This document shows, piece after piece, positions 27,135 through 34,660 of a stretch of 64,000 nt of DNA (position 1 is the stretch's first letter; every line of letters begins with the position of its first letter). Source of the DNA: Rhodospirillaceae bacterium (lineage in GTDB: Bacteria; Pseudomonadota; Alphaproteobacteria; Dongiales; Dongiaceae); the NCBI GenBank assembly GCA_016712715.1, contig JADJQM010000001.1, positions 758,501 to 822,500 of the forward strand, written 5' to 3'. A program made the translations under genes and the position numbers. Below the pieces are notes generated by a model. The model was not told where the DNA came from and did not search any database. It worked only from the letters and a program-made list of their open reading frames with translations.

Positions 27135-27322
27135 CCACCTGGCCCTTCGCTGCGGGCGACGAAGTGCTTGCCCCGACCCCGGACGGCATCAGGCCAGGCG
27201 TCGTGGCGACCTTCCGCCTGCGCGAAGGGCGCCAGATCTGCAACGTCAAGCTAGGCGAGTTCCGCATCATCACGGTCGATGCCGAAAATCTCCGCCTGGC
27301 CAACCAGGAGTGCCGCCAATGA
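27131..27322 (+). CDS. Small hypothetical phage protein
   Basis: 63 residues beginning MTTWPFAAGDEVLAPTPDGIRPG, with a small beta-barrel-like pattern (VLAPTPDG, VVATFRLREGRQICNVKLGEFRIITVD) reminiscent of SH3/KOW-type folds. ATG 27131 overlaps the preceding stop by 4 bp and is preferred to an upstream in-frame start at 27083. Confidence 0.5.
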   Translation: MTTWPFAAGDEVLAPTPDGIRPGVVATFRLREGRQICNVKLGEFRIITVDAENLRLANQECRQ

Positions 27323-27438
27323 CCCGGCAATTCCCCCACACCCGCATCTTCCTCAGTGGCTCGGTCATGTCGTACCGGCCACGCCGCCGGCGCGGCTTCC
27401 GCGCCTTCATCGCCCGATTGCTTCGGGCCATTTTCTAG
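27319..27438 (+). CDS. Very small basic phage protein
   Basis: 39 residues, coupled by ATGA to the gene before it: MTRQFPHTRIFLSG then an Arg-rich centre and a hydrophobic C-terminus (FIARLLRAIF). No family recognised. Position in the packed operon is the only support. Confidence 0.3.
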   Translation: MTRQFPHTRIFLSGSVMSYRPRRRRGFRAFIARLLRAIF

Positions 27439-27447
27439 GAGCCTTCA

Positions 27448-28107
27448 ATGAACGCGACCGACCTCAATCTCTATCAGTTGCCCGTGCCACCGGTGGCGGT
27501 ACCGGAGGGCTATCGCATGGACGGTAAGGGCCGCATGGTGCACGTGGCAGCGATCAAGCCGCAAGAGCTGATCGAAGACGAGATGGTGCGCAAGGTGATG
27601 GCCTTCGCCTGCGATCTCGCCAACCAGCTTCGCCGCTTCCGAAACCACGTCTTTGCGGACTCCGAGAACTTCCAGGCGTTGCTGGCGCAGGAGTATGGCG
27701 TCAAGAAGCGCGGCGCGCGCGGCAAGGGCAACCTCACCTTCATGACCATCGACGGCTTGATGCGCATGCAGATCCAGGTCGCTGACCATCTCGCTTTCGG
27801 CCCGGAGCTGCAGGCCGCGCGCGCCATCTTCTCCGAATGCATTGAAGATTGGAGCGCCGGCGCCCGCGCCGAGCTGCGCAGCTTGGTCGACGAGGCCTTC
27901 GAAGGCGACAAGGAGGGCAACATCAGTCGCGACGCCGTCTTCCGCCTGCTGCGGTTGTCGTATGAGGATCCGCGCTGGAAGGCCGGCCAGACCGCCATCC
28001 GCGACAGCATTCGGGTGATCGGGTCTAAGGCCTATTGCCGCTTCTACATCCGGCCGGCTCAGGATGCGCCCTGGCAGGCCGTGCCGATCGACCTGGCGGC
28101 AGCGTGA
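27448..28107 (+). CDS. DUF3164-family Mu-like phage protein
   Basis: 219 residues. The order YRMDGKGRMVHVAAIKPQELIEDEMVRK, NLTFMTIDGLMRMQIQVADHLAFGPEL and a helical tail matches the DUF3164 proteins found in the early regions of Mu-like phages. Its role there is not established. GAGCC precedes the ATG. It is followed closely by several very small genes. Confidence 0.7.
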   Translation: MNATDLNLYQLPVPPVAVPEGYRMDGKGRMVHVAAIKPQELIEDEMVRKVMAFACDLANQLRRFRNHVFADSENFQALLAQEYGVKKRGARGKGNLTFMTIDGLMRMQIQVADHLAFGPELQAARAIFSECIEDWSAGARAELRSLVDEAFEGDKEGNISRDAVFRLLRLSYEDPRWKAGQTAIRDSIRVIGSKAYCRFYIRPAQDAPWQAVPIDLAAA

Positions 28108-28110
28108 TGC

Positions 28111-28341
28111 ATGGCTGGAAAATCCTCTCCCTGCCCAGTGATTGGCTGCAAGGAACTCCGCAAGCACGGGAGGCTCCCGTGCCTCACACATTGGCGCCGC
28201 GTCACCCGCAAGGCCCAGCGCTCCGTCTGGTCCACCTGGGACGCCTTTCAGCACGCGAGGGGCGACGATCGGCGGCCAGCGCTGATCCAGTACCGGGGGG
28301 CGGTCAACGCGGCGATCGCCGAGGCGGGTGGCAAATGTTGA
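28111..28341 (+). CDS. Small protein with Cys/His cluster
   Basis: 76 residues. CPVIGCKELRKHGRLPCLTHW contains C-x4-C and C-x2-H spacing suited to a zinc ribbon. It starts 3 bp after the previous stop, and its end overlaps the next start. It may be a small nucleic-acid-binding protein; no family is recognised. Confidence 0.45.
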   Translation: MAGKSSPCPVIGCKELRKHGRLPCLTHWRRVTRKAQRSVWSTWDAFQHARGDDRRPALIQYRGAVNAAIAEAGGKC

Positions 28342-28565
28342 CCCGCTACGTCAACGTCGCCTGCCGGTACATCTCCGACCGCACCGGCATCAACGTCTGC
28401 TACGAGCTGCGCCTCCGCGTCACCGGCCAAACCAATGAGCAGATCGCCGAGGCGGCGATCCAGGACAGTGACGTCCGCGTGGCCGCCCTTGCCCGTGAAC
28501 TTAACGATCATTTCCGGCCGCTCGACGACACCGAGGGTGTCTTTGTGGAGGTGAACGATGCCTAA
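28335..28565 (+). CDS. Hypothetical early phage protein
   Basis: 76 residues from ATG 28335 (MLTRYVNVACRYISDRTG...), ending in an acidic tail (DDTEGVFVEVNDA). Overlaps both neighbours by a few bases. No recognisable motif; likely a genuine small early gene because of tight packing. Confidence 0.42.
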   Translation: MLTRYVNVACRYISDRTGINVCYELRLRVTGQTNEQIAEAAIQDSDVRVAALARELNDHFRPLDDTEGVFVEVNDA

Positions 28566-28866
28566 CCGCTCTCAGACGACGGCAGCACTCGATCTTGCCT
28601 GCTTGATGCAGCGCCTGCAGTGCCGCCGGCCGCTTCTCTCGCCGAACGAACGCGAGGATCTCCGGCTTTATGGCCTGCGCGCCCTAGCGGCGCTCAATGG
28701 CCACGATTTGCCGAAGGTCGACACGATCGACGAGGAGACCGCCCGCATGGCGTTTGAAGCCCTCTGCAAGGCCATCGTGGAGACCGGTCTCACGAATGCC
28801 GACATCGTGACCTGGTTCAACGACAGCGCCGGGCTGCGGACGGCCATTCAACCATCGACGCATTGA
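28558..28866 (+). CDS. Hypothetical early phage protein
   Basis: 102 residues, helical, with no recognised domain (LMQRLQCRRPLLSPNERED, later IVETGLTNADIVTWFNDSAG). The start overlaps the previous gene by 8 bp. Function unknown. Confidence 0.45.
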   Translation: MPNRSQTTAALDLACLMQRLQCRRPLLSPNEREDLRLYGLRALAALNGHDLPKVDTIDEETARMAFEALCKAIVETGLTNADIVTWFNDSAGLRTAIQPSTH

Positions 28867-28875
28867 GGCCGGGCC

Positions 28876-29181
28876 ATGAACGCCATGACGAAGTGGCAGG
28901 GCCGTGACCATCTCACCTGCGCCAGGCTGCATGCCCGTCGTCGCCTCTGGGAACGCCACGGCGTCGCGATGAATGAGGGTGAGCAGATCGCGCTGGAGCG
29001 CCGCCTGGTCGCCGGTGAATTTGAGTGGGCGGCTGACCTTGCCGGCTTCGCTGTCGCCTTCGCCATCCCATTGCGGCCCGGCCTAACCGTCTACGCGGTC
29101 TTCAGCATCGCGCTTTGGGCGATCGTCACCTTCCTTCCTTCCCTGGCTTGGGTCCGCCGCAAAGCGATCAGGAGCGCCTGA
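28876..29181 (+). CDS. Small membrane-associated phage protein
   Basis: 101 residues. A charged, helical N-terminal half is followed by two hydrophobic segments (about 55-68 and 72-90) and a basic end (WVRRKAIRSA). It could sit in the inner membrane with cytosolic ends. A membrane protein inside an early phage operon may affect superinfection or host physiology, but this is speculation. Confidence 0.45.
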   Translation: MNAMTKWQGRDHLTCARLHARRRLWERHGVAMNEGEQIALERRLVAGEFEWAADLAGFAVAFAIPLRPGLTVYAVFSIALWAIVTFLPSLAWVRRKAIRSA

Positions 29182-29182
29182 C

Positions 29183-29407
29183 ATGCCGATCGGCACAGGA
29201 CATTGGATCGTCATCGAAGTCGCCTTCGGCCGTCGCCCCAACGGCGCTCGCGACATTCGCTTCGGGGAAGTTATGGCCGGCGAGTTCGAGGCAATGCGCA
29301 TGGAAGACGCGGCCCGCGAAGAGGCCAGCAACCGCGCAAGGCAGAACCCAGGCCGGACCTTCGCCGCCGTCGAGATGGCCTTATATGCCGAGGAGCCGGT
29401 TCGATGA
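29183..29407 (+). CDS. Hypothetical small phage protein
   Basis: 74 residues, mixed beta-alpha (MPIGTGHWIVIEVAFGRRP..., then an Ala/Glu-rich helix). It starts one base after the previous stop and overlaps the MT-A70 start by 4 bp, so it is co-translated with the methyltransferase. No family recognised. Confidence 0.45.
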   Translation: MPIGTGHWIVIEVAFGRRPNGARDIRFGEVMAGEFEAMRMEDAAREEASNRARQNPGRTFAAVEMALYAEEPVR

Positions 29408-30045
29408 ACGATGACGAAATTCTGAAGCGTGCCCGCGTGATCCGCACCGCGAGGTCGAAGATCAGGCACAAGGAGCGACTGGCCGTCATCAATGCCAGAT
29501 GCGCGCAGACCGGTTTCGAGTGGCCACGCGGGCGCTTCGCAGTCTTCTACGCGGACCCGCCTTGGGCGCACGAGATCTGGGGCGACGCCGGCAAAGAGAA
29601 GGCGGCCGAGGCACATTATCCGGTCATGTCGATCGAGGATATCATGGCGCTCGACGTGCCCTCGATCGCCTATGACGACGCCTTTCTCGGGGTGTGGGCG
29701 ACGAAGGAACATCTGGCCGATGCGGTCGACCTCGCCCGGCATTGGGGTTTCAAGGTCGTTTCAAATGCGGCCTGGCGCAAGAACACCCTCGGCCTTGGCC
29801 GCTGGCTCCGCGATCGCCACGAGCTGCTGCTGATCTGCATTAAAGGCGAGATGCCGCCGCCTCCACTGGGCGAGGCCGTTGAAAGCGTCATCGACGCCGA
29901 CACCGCCGGCCATTCCGTCAAGCCTGCAATCTTTCGCGAGATCATCGGCCGGTATTTCCCCGGCCTGCCGAAGATCGAATTGTTTGGACGGGGCGAAGCG
30001 CCCGAGGGCTGGACCTTCTGGGGCAACGAGGCGGTGAACCCATGA
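29404..30045 (+). CDS. MT-A70 family DNA N6-adenine methyltransferase
   Basis: 213 residues from ATG 29404. The catalytic DPPW is at 51-54 (VFYADPPWAHEIWG). EAHYPVMSIEDIMALDV and later ATKEHLADAVDLARHWGFKV, RDRHELLLICIKG and KPAIFREIIGRYFPGLPKIELFGRG follow the MT-A70/Ime4-like order of phage adenine methyltransferases. It transfers a methyl group from SAM to adenine N6, probably in phage DNA to avoid restriction or regulate promoters. No partner nuclease is adjacent, so it looks like an orphan phage methylase. Confidence 0.85.
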   Translation: MNDDEILKRARVIRTARSKIRHKERLAVINARCAQTGFEWPRGRFAVFYADPPWAHEIWGDAGKEKAAEAHYPVMSIEDIMALDVPSIAYDDAFLGVWATKEHLADAVDLARHWGFKVVSNAAWRKNTLGLGRWLRDRHELLLICIKGEMPPPPLGEAVESVIDADTAGHSVKPAIFREIIGRYFPGLPKIELFGRGEAPEGWTFWGNEAVNP

Positions 30046-30722
30046 CGGCCGCGCCAAAGTACGACCGCTATTCCGATGGCGCCCGCAAAGGGCTCATTGG
30101 CAAGATCCACGTGGCGAAGAGCCAGCTCGGCCTGGACGATGCCACCTATCGCGCCGTTCTGGAGCGCGTCACCGGCAAAGCCAGCAGCAAGGAATGCTCA
30201 TTCGGCCAGCTCGAGGAACTCCGCCGTGAATTCGAACGCATGGGCTGGAAACCCGTGCGCGTCGGACCGCGCCGCGCCGGCAAGCGGCCACTGGCCGATG
30301 GTGACCTGGCCTTGAAGCTCCGCGCCCTCTGGCTCTCCGGCTATCATCTTGGCGTCATCCGGGAACCGGCTGAAGGCGCCTTGGCGGCATTCGTGAAGCG
30401 GGTGACCGGCGGCCGCGACCGTGGCGTCGACGCGCTCCAGTGGCTGACGGCGGCCGATGCCAGCAAGGCGATCGAGGCATTGAAGGCGATACTGGCGCGG
30501 GAGGCCGACGTTGAATGGAAGGACAATCCCCGCGCCGCCGTCATCCGCGCGCAATATCAGATCTGCGTGAAGCGCGATCTGGTCACGCACGCGTCGATCG
30601 AGGCGTGGTGCGCCGCGCATGGCTTCCCTATGATCCTGACGCTCGCCGACGATACCGACCTTGACCGCTTGATCGCGCGCCTCGGCACGGTGATCCGGGT
30701 GAAAGCGGCTCCGGCGAAATGA
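30042..30722 (+). CDS. GemA-like regulatory protein (Mu gp16 family)
   Basis: 226 residues. The N-terminal half, GLIGKIHVAKSQLGLDDATYRAVLERVTGKASS and LEELRREFERMGWKP, is the gp16/GemA (DUF1018) domain seen in Mu-like phages. It ends in a longer C-terminal region than the Mu protein. In Mu, GemA influences host gene expression and DNA supercoiling. It overlaps its neighbours by 4 bp and directly precedes the Mor-like activator, matching the Mu order. Confidence 0.8.
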   Translation: MTAAPKYDRYSDGARKGLIGKIHVAKSQLGLDDATYRAVLERVTGKASSKECSFGQLEELRREFERMGWKPVRVGPRRAGKRPLADGDLALKLRALWLSGYHLGVIREPAEGALAAFVKRVTGGRDRGVDALQWLTAADASKAIEALKAILAREADVEWKDNPRAAVIRAQYQICVKRDLVTHASIEAWCAAHGFPMILTLADDTDLDRLIARLGTVIRVKAAPAK

Positions 30723-31117
30723 CCGACAAGGTGCAACGCCCATTTCTGCCGGCGGTGCTGACGGAGATCCGTGAGCGCTTCGACTGGCAGCTCGCGATCG
30801 ATTTTGCCGATGCCTATGGCGGGCAGCGACTCTACATTCCCGAGCAAGCGACGGCCGTCCACGGCATTGCGCAGAAGTTCGGCGTCGAGCTGTTGGCCTT
30901 CCTGGTCGATCGGTATGGCGGCCGCACCGAGATCACGGTGCCCATGGGGCCAACCGGCAGCTTCCAGGCGCAACGCGCACTTATCCGTACCCTCTTGATG
31001 GACGGCCTCAGCAACGGCAAGGTGGCAAAACTCGCCCGCTGCCATATTCGCACCGTCGAGAATGCCCGCGCCAAGCTGCGCAACGAAGCCGACACTGCGC
31101 AGTTGAAGCTGATCTAA
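30719..31117 (+). CDS. Mor-like middle-operon transcription activator
   Basis: 132 residues. GGQRLYIPEQATAVHGIAQKFGVELL and a C-terminal helix-turn-helix (IRTLLMDGLSNGKVAKLARCHIRTVENARAKL) follow the Mor/C family pattern, with the dimerisation part first and the DNA-binding part last. It switches from early to middle/late transcription. It is the last early gene; the 139-bp gap downstream (31118-31256) probably holds the target promoter, with a weak GCCGCC/GGCGGC hairpin near 31152-31178. Confidence 0.75.
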   Translation: MTDKVQRPFLPAVLTEIRERFDWQLAIDFADAYGGQRLYIPEQATAVHGIAQKFGVELLAFLVDRYGGRTEITVPMGPTGSFQAQRALIRTLLMDGLSNGKVAKLARCHIRTVENARAKLRNEADTAQLKLI

Positions 31118-31256
31118 TCCCCCTGTAGCCTCCCAATCATCGCTTCCCCGCCGCCCCACCGAAAGTATTCGGCGGCCCCCTCCCCAAGGTCACGCCGCTA
31201 ATCTCGCAACACAGTTTCAGCCCGCGTCGGGCATCACTGCTTGTTGGGAGAGCACC

Positions 31257-31499
31257 ATGCTGCAGATGTTGTCACCGACCGCGCAAAGCACGGTGGTTGC
31301 CGGTGGGACCGCCTACTTGTCTCTGGCGCCGAACCTCACGGCGCTAACCATGTATCGCTTTCACCTCGACACCTTGCCACCGGCCGTCGCCGATGCCGCC
31401 GCCAGCGTGATCACGACGGGTTGGACTGGAATCGCCATGGTGGCGGTCGGTCTCTTCAGCCTCGGCATGTCTCGCTTGAACGCAGCACGGGGAAGCTGA
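31257..31499 (+). CDS. Holin-like small membrane protein
   Basis: 80 residues with two hydrophobic stretches (about 13-30 and 52-70, TTGWTGIAMVAVGLFSLGMS) and a short basic end. GGGAG precedes the ATG. It is first in the lysis and early-late cluster, before a lipoprotein and a SleB hydrolase, which fits a holin that permeabilises the inner membrane. The family is not certain. Confidence 0.5.
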   Translation: MLQMLSPTAQSTVVAGGTAYLSLAPNLTALTMYRFHLDTLPPAVADAAASVITTGWTGIAMVAVGLFSLGMSRLNAARGS

Positions 31500-31501
31500 C
31501 C

Positions 31502-32164
31502 ATGCGCAGGGTTTGGGAAATCCTCGGCCGGTGGTTCACGCCGTTCACCGCCTTCCTGATCGTTGCCCTCGTGGTGCTGAGCCTCGGCGGCTGCACCACC
31601 AACCGCGCCCTCGACGCCGTGCAGGATGCCGCCGCCGAAGATGGCACACTGGCAAAGCGGATGGCCGACAGCCTGCTGGGCGAGGTGTCCGGCATGGATC
31701 ATCGTGCGGTCCGCATGTGTATGATCGCTGCCGTCGCTAGCGAACTGGTCCAGTATCGGATGACGAAAGAACCCGAGCAGGCCATGATGGGATACGGCCA
31801 GATTGCCGCCCTGGAGGCTGTCGTCGATCGATTCGAGCATGCCGACAGTATGTGGCTCAACACCGAGATTGCCCAGATCACGCTTACCATGACGTCGATC
31901 ATGGTCGAATCCGCCAAGGACCGCATTCCGAAGCTGCTCTCGAATTTCGCGGGCGGCGTCAACGTCCTCGGCCTGCTCGACCGGGCGGCGATCGCCGCCG
32001 GCCAGGGTACGCTGCTCGCCGCCGGTATCCAGGACATCAAGGAGCGCGTCATCGCTCTGAACAACAACACCGCCAATCCGAGGGAGTCGATGTACGCCTG
32101 CCGCGCCAGGCTGGATCTCAACCAGGATCGCGTTCAGGCCATGATTGGCGTCGGCTCACCCTGA
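31502..32164 (+). CDS. Phage lipoprotein in the lysis region
   Basis: 220 residues. The N-terminus RRVWEILGRW, then a hydrophobic core and the lipobox LSLGGC (Cys about 31), indicates lipoprotein processing. The rest is helical (SELVQYRMTKEPEQAMMG...). Location between holin-like and hydrolase genes suggests a spanin-like or outer-membrane role, but its length is greater than typical Rz1. Overlaps the following start by one base. Confidence 0.55.
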   Translation: MRRVWEILGRWFTPFTAFLIVALVVLSLGGCTTNRALDAVQDAAAEDGTLAKRMADSLLGEVSGMDHRAVRMCMIAAVASELVQYRMTKEPEQAMMGYGQIAALEAVVDRFEHADSMWLNTEIAQITLTMTSIMVESAKDRIPKLLSNFAGGVNVLGLLDRAAIAAGQGTLLAAGIQDIKERVIALNNNTANPRESMYACRARLDLNQDRVQAMIGVGSP

Positions 32165-32640
32165 TGTTCCTTCCATCTTCCGCCTTTAGAAACGTCGCCT
32201 TCGAAACGCCGCTCCGCATCGAGCGGGCGATCGAGGCGGTGCGCCGTGATGGCGCGCGGGTCGAGGCGATCCTGCTGGCGCCTTACCGCGTTTCGTTCGA
32301 CTGGAGGAATAGCCGATGGTCGTTGACCGTGCCCGCCGGCTTCAAGGCGGCGCCTTCGGTTCCGCCGGCGCTCCACGGCATCGTGCCATTCTGGGGAGCG
32401 CTGTTCGAGGCGTCGATCTGCCACGACTACGCCTACTGGACTCGCTGCTTCGATACCGACGACAGCAAGGGCGGACGATCGCACGCCGACGCGCTACTCG
32501 CGTCTCTCATGCGTTCTGGTGGCGCCGACTTCGCCGACACGGCCGAGGTTTACACGGCGGTCAACGCGTTCGGCGGAAGCCATTATTTCGTCAACGCCTA
32601 CCAGCCCAAGAATGGTCTTAAGTTGGAGAGCGGCAAATGA
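32164..32640 (+). CDS. DUF1353-like phage protein
   Basis: 158 residues. FDWRNSRWSLTVPAGFKAAPSVPPALHG and ASICHDYAYW are the DUF1353 pattern, where PxGFxTDxASVP and HDYLY are normal. It is found beside lysis genes in many phages; its role is not established. The C-terminus (VYTAVNAFGGSHYF) also suits the family. Overlaps the hydrolase start by 4 bp. Confidence 0.65.
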   Translation: MFLPSSAFRNVAFETPLRIERAIEAVRRDGARVEAILLAPYRVSFDWRNSRWSLTVPAGFKAAPSVPPALHGIVPFWGALFEASICHDYAYWTRCFDTDDSKGGRSHADALLASLMRSGGADFADTAEVYTAVNAFGGSHYFVNAYQPKNGLKLESGK

Positions 32641-33059
32641 AGCACACAGCGGCAGATGCCGACACCCTGGCGCGCACCGTCTTCGGTGAGGCACGCGGCG
32701 AAAAGCGCGAGGGCCAGACTGCCGTCGCCTGGGTTATCCGGAATCGGGTCGAGATGGATCTCGGCAATGATGGCAAGCCGGATTGGTGGGGCGAAGGCAT
32801 CCAGGGCGTTTGCAAGAAGCCCGGCCAGTTTTCATGCTGGCTTAAATCCGATCGGAACGCGCGCATCATCCAGGCGGTGACAATTGACCATCCGGTCTTC
32901 CGTCAATGCCTACTGGTCGCAGACGACGTGCTGCGCAATGCCGTCGCCGATCCGACCATCGGTGCCACCCACTATCACCATCACGCCATCAAGCCTGCCT
33001 GGATCAAAGGCGCCACCGTCACGCGTCGGATTGGTGCCCACATCTTCTCAAGGGCGTGA
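32637..33059 (+). CDS. SleB-like cell wall hydrolase (endolysin)
   Basis: 140 residues of hydrolase_2/SleB type: LARTVFGEARGEKREGQTAVAWVIRNRV, with the catalytic Glu in GEARGE, followed by GVCKKPGQFSCW and GATHYHHHAIKPAWIKGATVTRRIGAHIF. These are lytic transglycosylase-like enzymes that cut peptidoglycan. No signal peptide is visible, so it should need the upstream holin to reach the wall. Confidence 0.85.
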   Translation: MKHTAADADTLARTVFGEARGEKREGQTAVAWVIRNRVEMDLGNDGKPDWWGEGIQGVCKKPGQFSCWLKSDRNARIIQAVTIDHPVFRQCLLVADDVLRNAVADPTIGATHYHHHAIKPAWIKGATVTRRIGAHIFSRA

Positions 33060-33064
33060 AGTAG

Positions 33065-33292
33065 ATGTCTCTCCGGGCCAGAGGCTTCACGGCAGGTTGC
33101 GACGCCTGCGGTACGGAGCTGGAGGTGCCGGCGCTCGACGACGCCGAAGCCCGCCGGCTCCTGGGCCTCCACGGTTGGCAGTGCGGTGAGCTGGACCTCT
33201 GCAAGAAGTGTGTAAAGGGCCGCGACGCCGGGGCGGACGGCATTCTATTGCTGATTGACCAAGCCAAGGCGCGCAAGACCGCCCATGGCTGA
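33065..33292 (+). CDS. Small zinc-ribbon protein
   Basis: 75 residues with two CxxC pairs, CDACGTELEVPALDD and CKKCVKGRDAG, separated by about 30 residues, a four-Cys zinc ribbon. Unknown role. It overlaps the next, also zinc-binding, protein by 8 bp. Confidence 0.55.
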   Translation: MSLRARGFTAGCDACGTELEVPALDDAEARRLLGLHGWQCGELDLCKKCVKGRDAGADGILLLIDQAKARKTAHG

Positions 33293-33500
33293 CGAGATGG
33301 ACCAGGTGCAGCGGTTGAATGAGTTTCACCGCGACCGAGCTTTGGAGGCCCAGCAACGGCGCGTCAGAGTTGATGCTGCCGAGCCCGGCCGGAAGGACTG
33401 CCGGGATTGTGGAGAGACGATTCCGGCCGCGCGTCGACGGGCGCAACCTAACGCCAGGCGCTGCCGATCGTGCCAGGACGACTTTGAACAGGGGAAGTGA
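33285..33500 (+). CDS. TraR/DksA-type zinc finger protein
   Basis: 71 residues, start at ATG 33285. A helical N-terminus (VQRLNEFHRDRALEAQQRR) precedes C-x2-C...C-x2-C: CRDCGETIPAARRRAQPNARRCRSC, the TraR/DksA signature. Such phage proteins can bind RNA polymerase's secondary channel and modulate host promoters. Next to late genes as in many Mu-like phages. Confidence 0.8.
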   Translation: MADEMDQVQRLNEFHRDRALEAQQRRVRVDAAEPGRKDCRDCGETIPAARRRAQPNARRCRSCQDDFEQGK

Positions 33501-33827
33501 GTGGAACAATATTTGCAGATCGCCGCCATTGTCGTCGGCTTGCTGAACCTCCCGATCGCCTGGTTCCTCTGGTCTCTGCGCAAAGCGTTTGCGTCGAAAG
33601 AGGAAGTCGCCACCTTGCGCACCAAGCAGGAGCTGCTGGCGAAGCAGCTTGAAGGCGTCCCGAGCGGCGGCGACATCGCGAAGCTGCAGGTGCAGCTCGC
33701 GGAGATCCATGGCGATCACAAAGCCCTGAGCGCGACAATGGAAGGCATGAAGGATTCGATGGACGGCGTGAAGGGCAGCGTCCAGTTGATCTCTGAGCAC
33801 CTCTTGAACGCGAAGGTCAAAGGATGA
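33501..33827 (+). CDS. DUF2730-like (Mu gp25-type) membrane/coiled-coil protein
   Basis: 108 residues, GTG start one base after the previous stop, with GGGGAAG upstream. One N-terminal helix (QIAAIVVGLLNLPIAWFLW) is followed by a coiled-coil region (about 32-100). This is the layout of the Mu gp25 (DUF2730) protein just before the small terminase genes. Role unknown. Confidence 0.7.
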   Translation: MEQYLQIAAIVVGLLNLPIAWFLWSLRKAFASKEEVATLRTKQELLAKQLEGVPSGGDIAKLQVQLAEIHGDHKALSATMEGMKDSMDGVKGSVQLISEHLLNAKVKG

Positions 33828-34126
33828 GTTTCCAGCAACACGTCACCGAAAAGCGCCGCCTCACCTTACTGCATTTGCTGAGGGAGAATGGCGGGGAGTG
33901 CAACGACAGCGTCTTGCACACCGGCGCCGTCAATCTCGGCTTTCCGCTGACCACGCGGGACAATGTCCGTGAAGATCTGCGGTTCCTCCACGAACATGAC
34001 CTTGCCAAGGCGGAGATGTACGGGCCGGTGATGGTGGGCAAGCTGACCGAGCGCGGCCTCGACTCTGCCGAAGGCCGGGGCGGCCGCATCGACGGTATCG
34101 CCCCGCCCCGACCGGTCGCGCGGTGA
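33824..34126 (+). CDS. Mu gp26-like protein with winged-helix character
   Basis: 100 residues: EKRRLTLLHLLRENGGECNDSVLHTGAVNLGF, then TTRDNVREDLRFLHEHDLAKAEM, the pattern of the gp26-type proteins preceding gp27 in Mu-like phages. A winged-helix DNA-binding fold is likely. It may act with terminase, which is inference. Overlaps the previous gene by 4 bp. Confidence 0.65.
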   Translation: MSFQQHVTEKRRLTLLHLLRENGGECNDSVLHTGAVNLGFPLTTRDNVREDLRFLHEHDLAKAEMYGPVMVGKLTERGLDSAEGRGGRIDGIAPPRPVAR

Positions 34127-34129
34127 CCT

Positions 34130-34660
34130 ATGGGCCGTCCCTCAAAGATTGACCGCCTGCCATCCGAGCTGAAAGAGCTAATCGGCACCCTGCGTAAGGA
34201 TGGCGCCACGATCGACGAGATCCTGGCGAAGCTCCGCGAGCTGAAGCCGGACCTCGACGTGTCGCGCACCGGCCTTGGCGAGCATGTCCAGAAGATCGAG
34301 GAGATCTCGGCGAAGATCCGGGAGTCCCGCACCGTGGCCGAGGCACTCGTTTCCCGCTTCGGCGATGAGACCGACACCCGGACGTCCCGGCTCAACATCG
34401 AGCTGATGCATTCGATCGTGTTGAAGACCGTCACCAGCGGCGATGCCTCGGCCCTCGATCCGGGCGAGATCATGTTCCTGGCGAAGGCGCTGCAGCACCT
34501 ATCGTCGGCCAACAAGATCGACGCCGACATGGTGGCGCGGATCAAGAAGGAGATGGCGATCGCCGCCAGCAAGGCCGTCGAGAAAGTCGCCAAGGCCGGT
34601 GGCATCTCCAAGAAGACCGTCGAGGATATCCGGGCGGAGATTTTGGGGCTGGCAACGTGA
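34130..34660 (+). CDS. Small terminase-like subunit (Mu gp27, DUF3486)
   Basis: 176 residues. MGRPSKIDRLPSELKELIGTLRKDGATIDEILAKL and GLGEHVQKIEEISAKIRESR match the DUF3486/gp27 family. The N-terminal helix-turn-helix would recognise the phage pac region, and the rest oligomerises and recruits the large terminase. It overlaps the large subunit start by 4 bp. Confidence 0.8.
   Translation: MGRPSKIDRLPSELKELIGTLRKDGATIDEILAKLRELKPDLDVSRTGLGEHVQKIEEISAKIRESRTVAEALVSRFGDETDTRTSRLNIELMHSIVLKTVTSGDASALDPGEIMFLAKALQHLSSANKIDADMVARIKKEMAIAASKAVEKVAKAGGISKKTVEDIRAEILGLAT

Noticed and set aside
31118..31256. GCCGCC/GGCGGC pair after the Mor gene as a terminator
   Set aside because: The loop is long, the stem short and there is no T run; noted only as a weak hairpin.
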